5,523 nt of DNA, taken from NCBI GenBank assembly GCA_024697985.1, contig JAILRX010000033.1, positions 1 to 5,523 of the forward strand, in the 5' to 3' direction. Both the position numbers and the translations under genes were made by a program. The notes below the pieces were generated by a model. It saw only the letters and a list, made by a program, of their open reading frames with translations. It searched no databases and was not told the DNA's origin. How positions within the stretch are numbered: position 1 is the first letter of the stretch; each line of letters starts with the position of its first letter. Shown piece after piece: positions 4,366-5,523 of this stretch. This stretch comes from Treponemataceae bacterium. Its GTDB lineage: Bacteria; Spirochaetota; Spirochaetia; Treponematales; Treponemataceae.

Positions 4366-5523
4366 ATGGATTTTAAAACAGACAAAAATACGATTCAAAA
4401 CATTTTCATTTTTGCTTTCTTCGCATTGATGTTCGTGGTTGTAGTAATGATTTTCAAGCCATTCTACTCAATCATCCTGTGGTCGCTCTTGCTTTATTTT
4501 ATGGCAAGTCCACTCTATAAAAAAATAATCAAAAGATTTGATCCACAAAAAAAATCCTATCAATTCAAATGCTCACTGATGAGCGGAATTTTTGCAGTCT
4601 GCACGATGCTCATCATCATGCTTTTGTTCATTTTTATCGGTGTCCGGCTCGTTTCTCAGCTTGCTTCGTTTACGCAGTCGGCAGAAGCCTACATCCGCGA
4701 AAATCCGGACTTTTTGAACGAATCAGATTTAAGCATCAAACTCAAGGCATTTTTTGAAAAAAACAACATCAGCACGGAATGGATGCAAAATTTCAGTCTT
4801 CGTGCTCAGGTCATGAATTTTTTCCAGAAATACGGTTCTAAAATTTTCAGTCTGAGCAGAACCGTAATCAGCGGAACCGGCAATATGCTCGTTTCGAGCG
4901 TCTTCATGATTTTCGTTCTGTTTTTCTTCTATCGTGATGCAAGTTACCTTTCAAAACTTTTGATTAACGCAATGCCGATAAATTCGCTTTACACGACAAA
5001 GCTTTTGACCAAATTCTCAGAAGTCCTTCGTGGCCTGACTTCAGGATATCTGCTTGTCGCACTTTATCAGGGAATCATCGCCTTCATATTGATGTCGATT
5101 TTCAAGATTCCTTCGGCTCTGCTTTTTTCCGTAATATTGATGTTCTTTTCTTTCGTTCCGATGTTCGGATGTGCCATCATTTGGGCTCCAATCGGAATTA
5201 CGATGTGCTTTACGAGTTCAGTCTGGCAGGGAATTTTATTCCTGCTTCTTTCCGCAATTTTCGTAAGCGGGCTGGACAATTTCCTTCGACCGATGCTGCT
5301 CAAGGACAGAATCAAGGTTCATCCGCTCGTTATTTTCTTTGCGATTTTGGGTGGAATCAAGATTTTCGGTCTGAACGGACTTATCCTTGGTCCTCTTGTA
5401 ATCATCATGTTCTTTACGCTTTTGGATTTGCTTTCAAGTGACGGCAAGGAAGAATCTGAAAAACTCGAAGCTGAAAATGATTATGATGAGGGTGAGAGTG
5501 ATTTCATGCTCAAGATAAAGGCT
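4366..5523 (+). CDS. AI-2E transporter family (PerM/YdiK-like) membrane protein, 3' end missing
   Basis: An open frame from ATG 4366 to the right edge, 386 codons without a stop, encoding a polytopic inner-membrane protein. Hydrophobic segments lie at about 12-30, 34-47, 71-98, 172-188, 225-245, 248-281, 286-300 and 318-353, separated by a soluble loop at about 100-165, the usual topology of this family. The diagnostic C-terminal signature is SGLDNFLRPMLLKDRIKVHP (301-320) followed by LGGIKIFGLNGLILGPL (328-344). After the last segment an acidic tail (about 357-380) continues past the edge. The family name comes from TqsA, linked to autoinducer-2 export; most members have unknown or other substrates (some are ion/proton antiporters), so no quorum-sensing role is implied. 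The start is chosen because it gives the expected N-terminal helix and follows a consensus promoter by six bases; the nearest purine run (AGG 4348-4350) is 15 nt away, too far for a normal Shine-Dalgarno. Confidence 0.92.
   Translation, partial: MDFKTDKNTIQNIFIFAFFALMFVVVVMIFKPFYSIILWSLLLYFMASPLYKKIIKRFDPQKKSYQFKCSLMSGIFAVCTMLIIMLLFIFIGVRLVSQLASFTQSAEAYIRENPDFLNESDLSIKLKAFFEKNNISTEWMQNFSLRAQVMNFFQKYGSKIFSLSRTVISGTGNMLVSSVFMIFVLFFFYRDASYLSKLLINAMPINSLYTTKLLTKFSEVLRGLTSGYLLVALYQGIIAFILMSIFKIPSALLFSVILMFFSFVPMFGCAIIWAPIGITMCFTSSVWQGILFLLLSAIFVSGLDNFLRPMLLKDRIKVHPLVIFFAILGGIKIFGLNGLILGPLVIIMFFTLLDLLSSDGKEESEKLEAENDYDEGESDFMLKIKA

Noticed and set aside
5067..5441. Overlapping open frames on both strands inside the AI-2E-family gene (about 82-90 codons)
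   Set aside because: The permease frame carries the family signature through this stretch; the other frames show no recognisable protein features or initiation signals.
4366..5523. Quorum-sensing role suggested by the AI-2E family name
   Set aside because: The name derives from one member; no luxS, lsr or signalling gene is present in the window, so only a general permease call is supported.

Overview
The window carries five protein-coding genes on both strands, two of them cut by the window edges. I see no rRNA, tRNA, CRISPR array, insertion sequence or phage gene. DNA composition is moderately AT-rich by eye. The protein style (a long-chain acyl-CoA synthetase with the P-V-W-H-V-F-E-R motif and an atypical C-terminal lysine region, an AI-2E-type permease, an exported M15 peptidase and a bacterial PI-PLC) suggests a spirochaete, most likely a Treponema-like host-associated species. 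That assignment rests on recognition of protein style, not on a marker gene.

Layout, left to right. (1) The C-terminal two thirds of a phosphatidylinositol-specific phospholipase C reads rightward into the window and ends at 626. (2) A HAD-superfamily phosphatase (1316 to 627) reads leftward, and its stop codon abuts the PI-PLC stop codon with no base between them. (3) A 128-bp intergenic region (1317-1444) separates HAD from the next gene and holds a perfect 15-bp palindrome, TTGACTA-C-TAGTCAA. The palindrome overlaps two exactly mirrored candidate promoters, one for each divergent gene. (4) A full-length 638-residue long-chain fatty acid-CoA ligase (1445-3361) reads rightward and is the best-expressed-looking gene by codon choice. 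(5) A secreted M15-family peptidoglycan peptidase (4315 to 3377) reads leftward and converges on the ligase with a 15-bp gap. (6) A 50-bp divergent promoter region leads to a rightward AI-2E/PerM-family membrane protein that runs off the right edge.

The genes do not form one operon or one obvious pathway; each appears to be its own transcription unit in an alternating convergent/divergent arrangement. A loose theme is the cell envelope and its lipids: phospholipid cleavage, fatty-acid activation, wall hydrolysis and a membrane permease. The most interesting signals are in the DNA between and inside the genes. First, the mirrored promoter/operator makes the ligase and the HAD gene look co-regulated by one dimeric repressor. 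Second, two rightward intrinsic terminators sit inside the oppositely oriented neighbour genes, so the PI-PLC and ligase mRNAs should end in 3' tails antisense to HAD and to the peptidase. Third, three of the four visible gene starts have a -10 box only 4-7 nt before the ATG and no Shine-Dalgarno, suggesting leaderless mRNAs, whereas the ligase has a normal leader and ribosome binding site.
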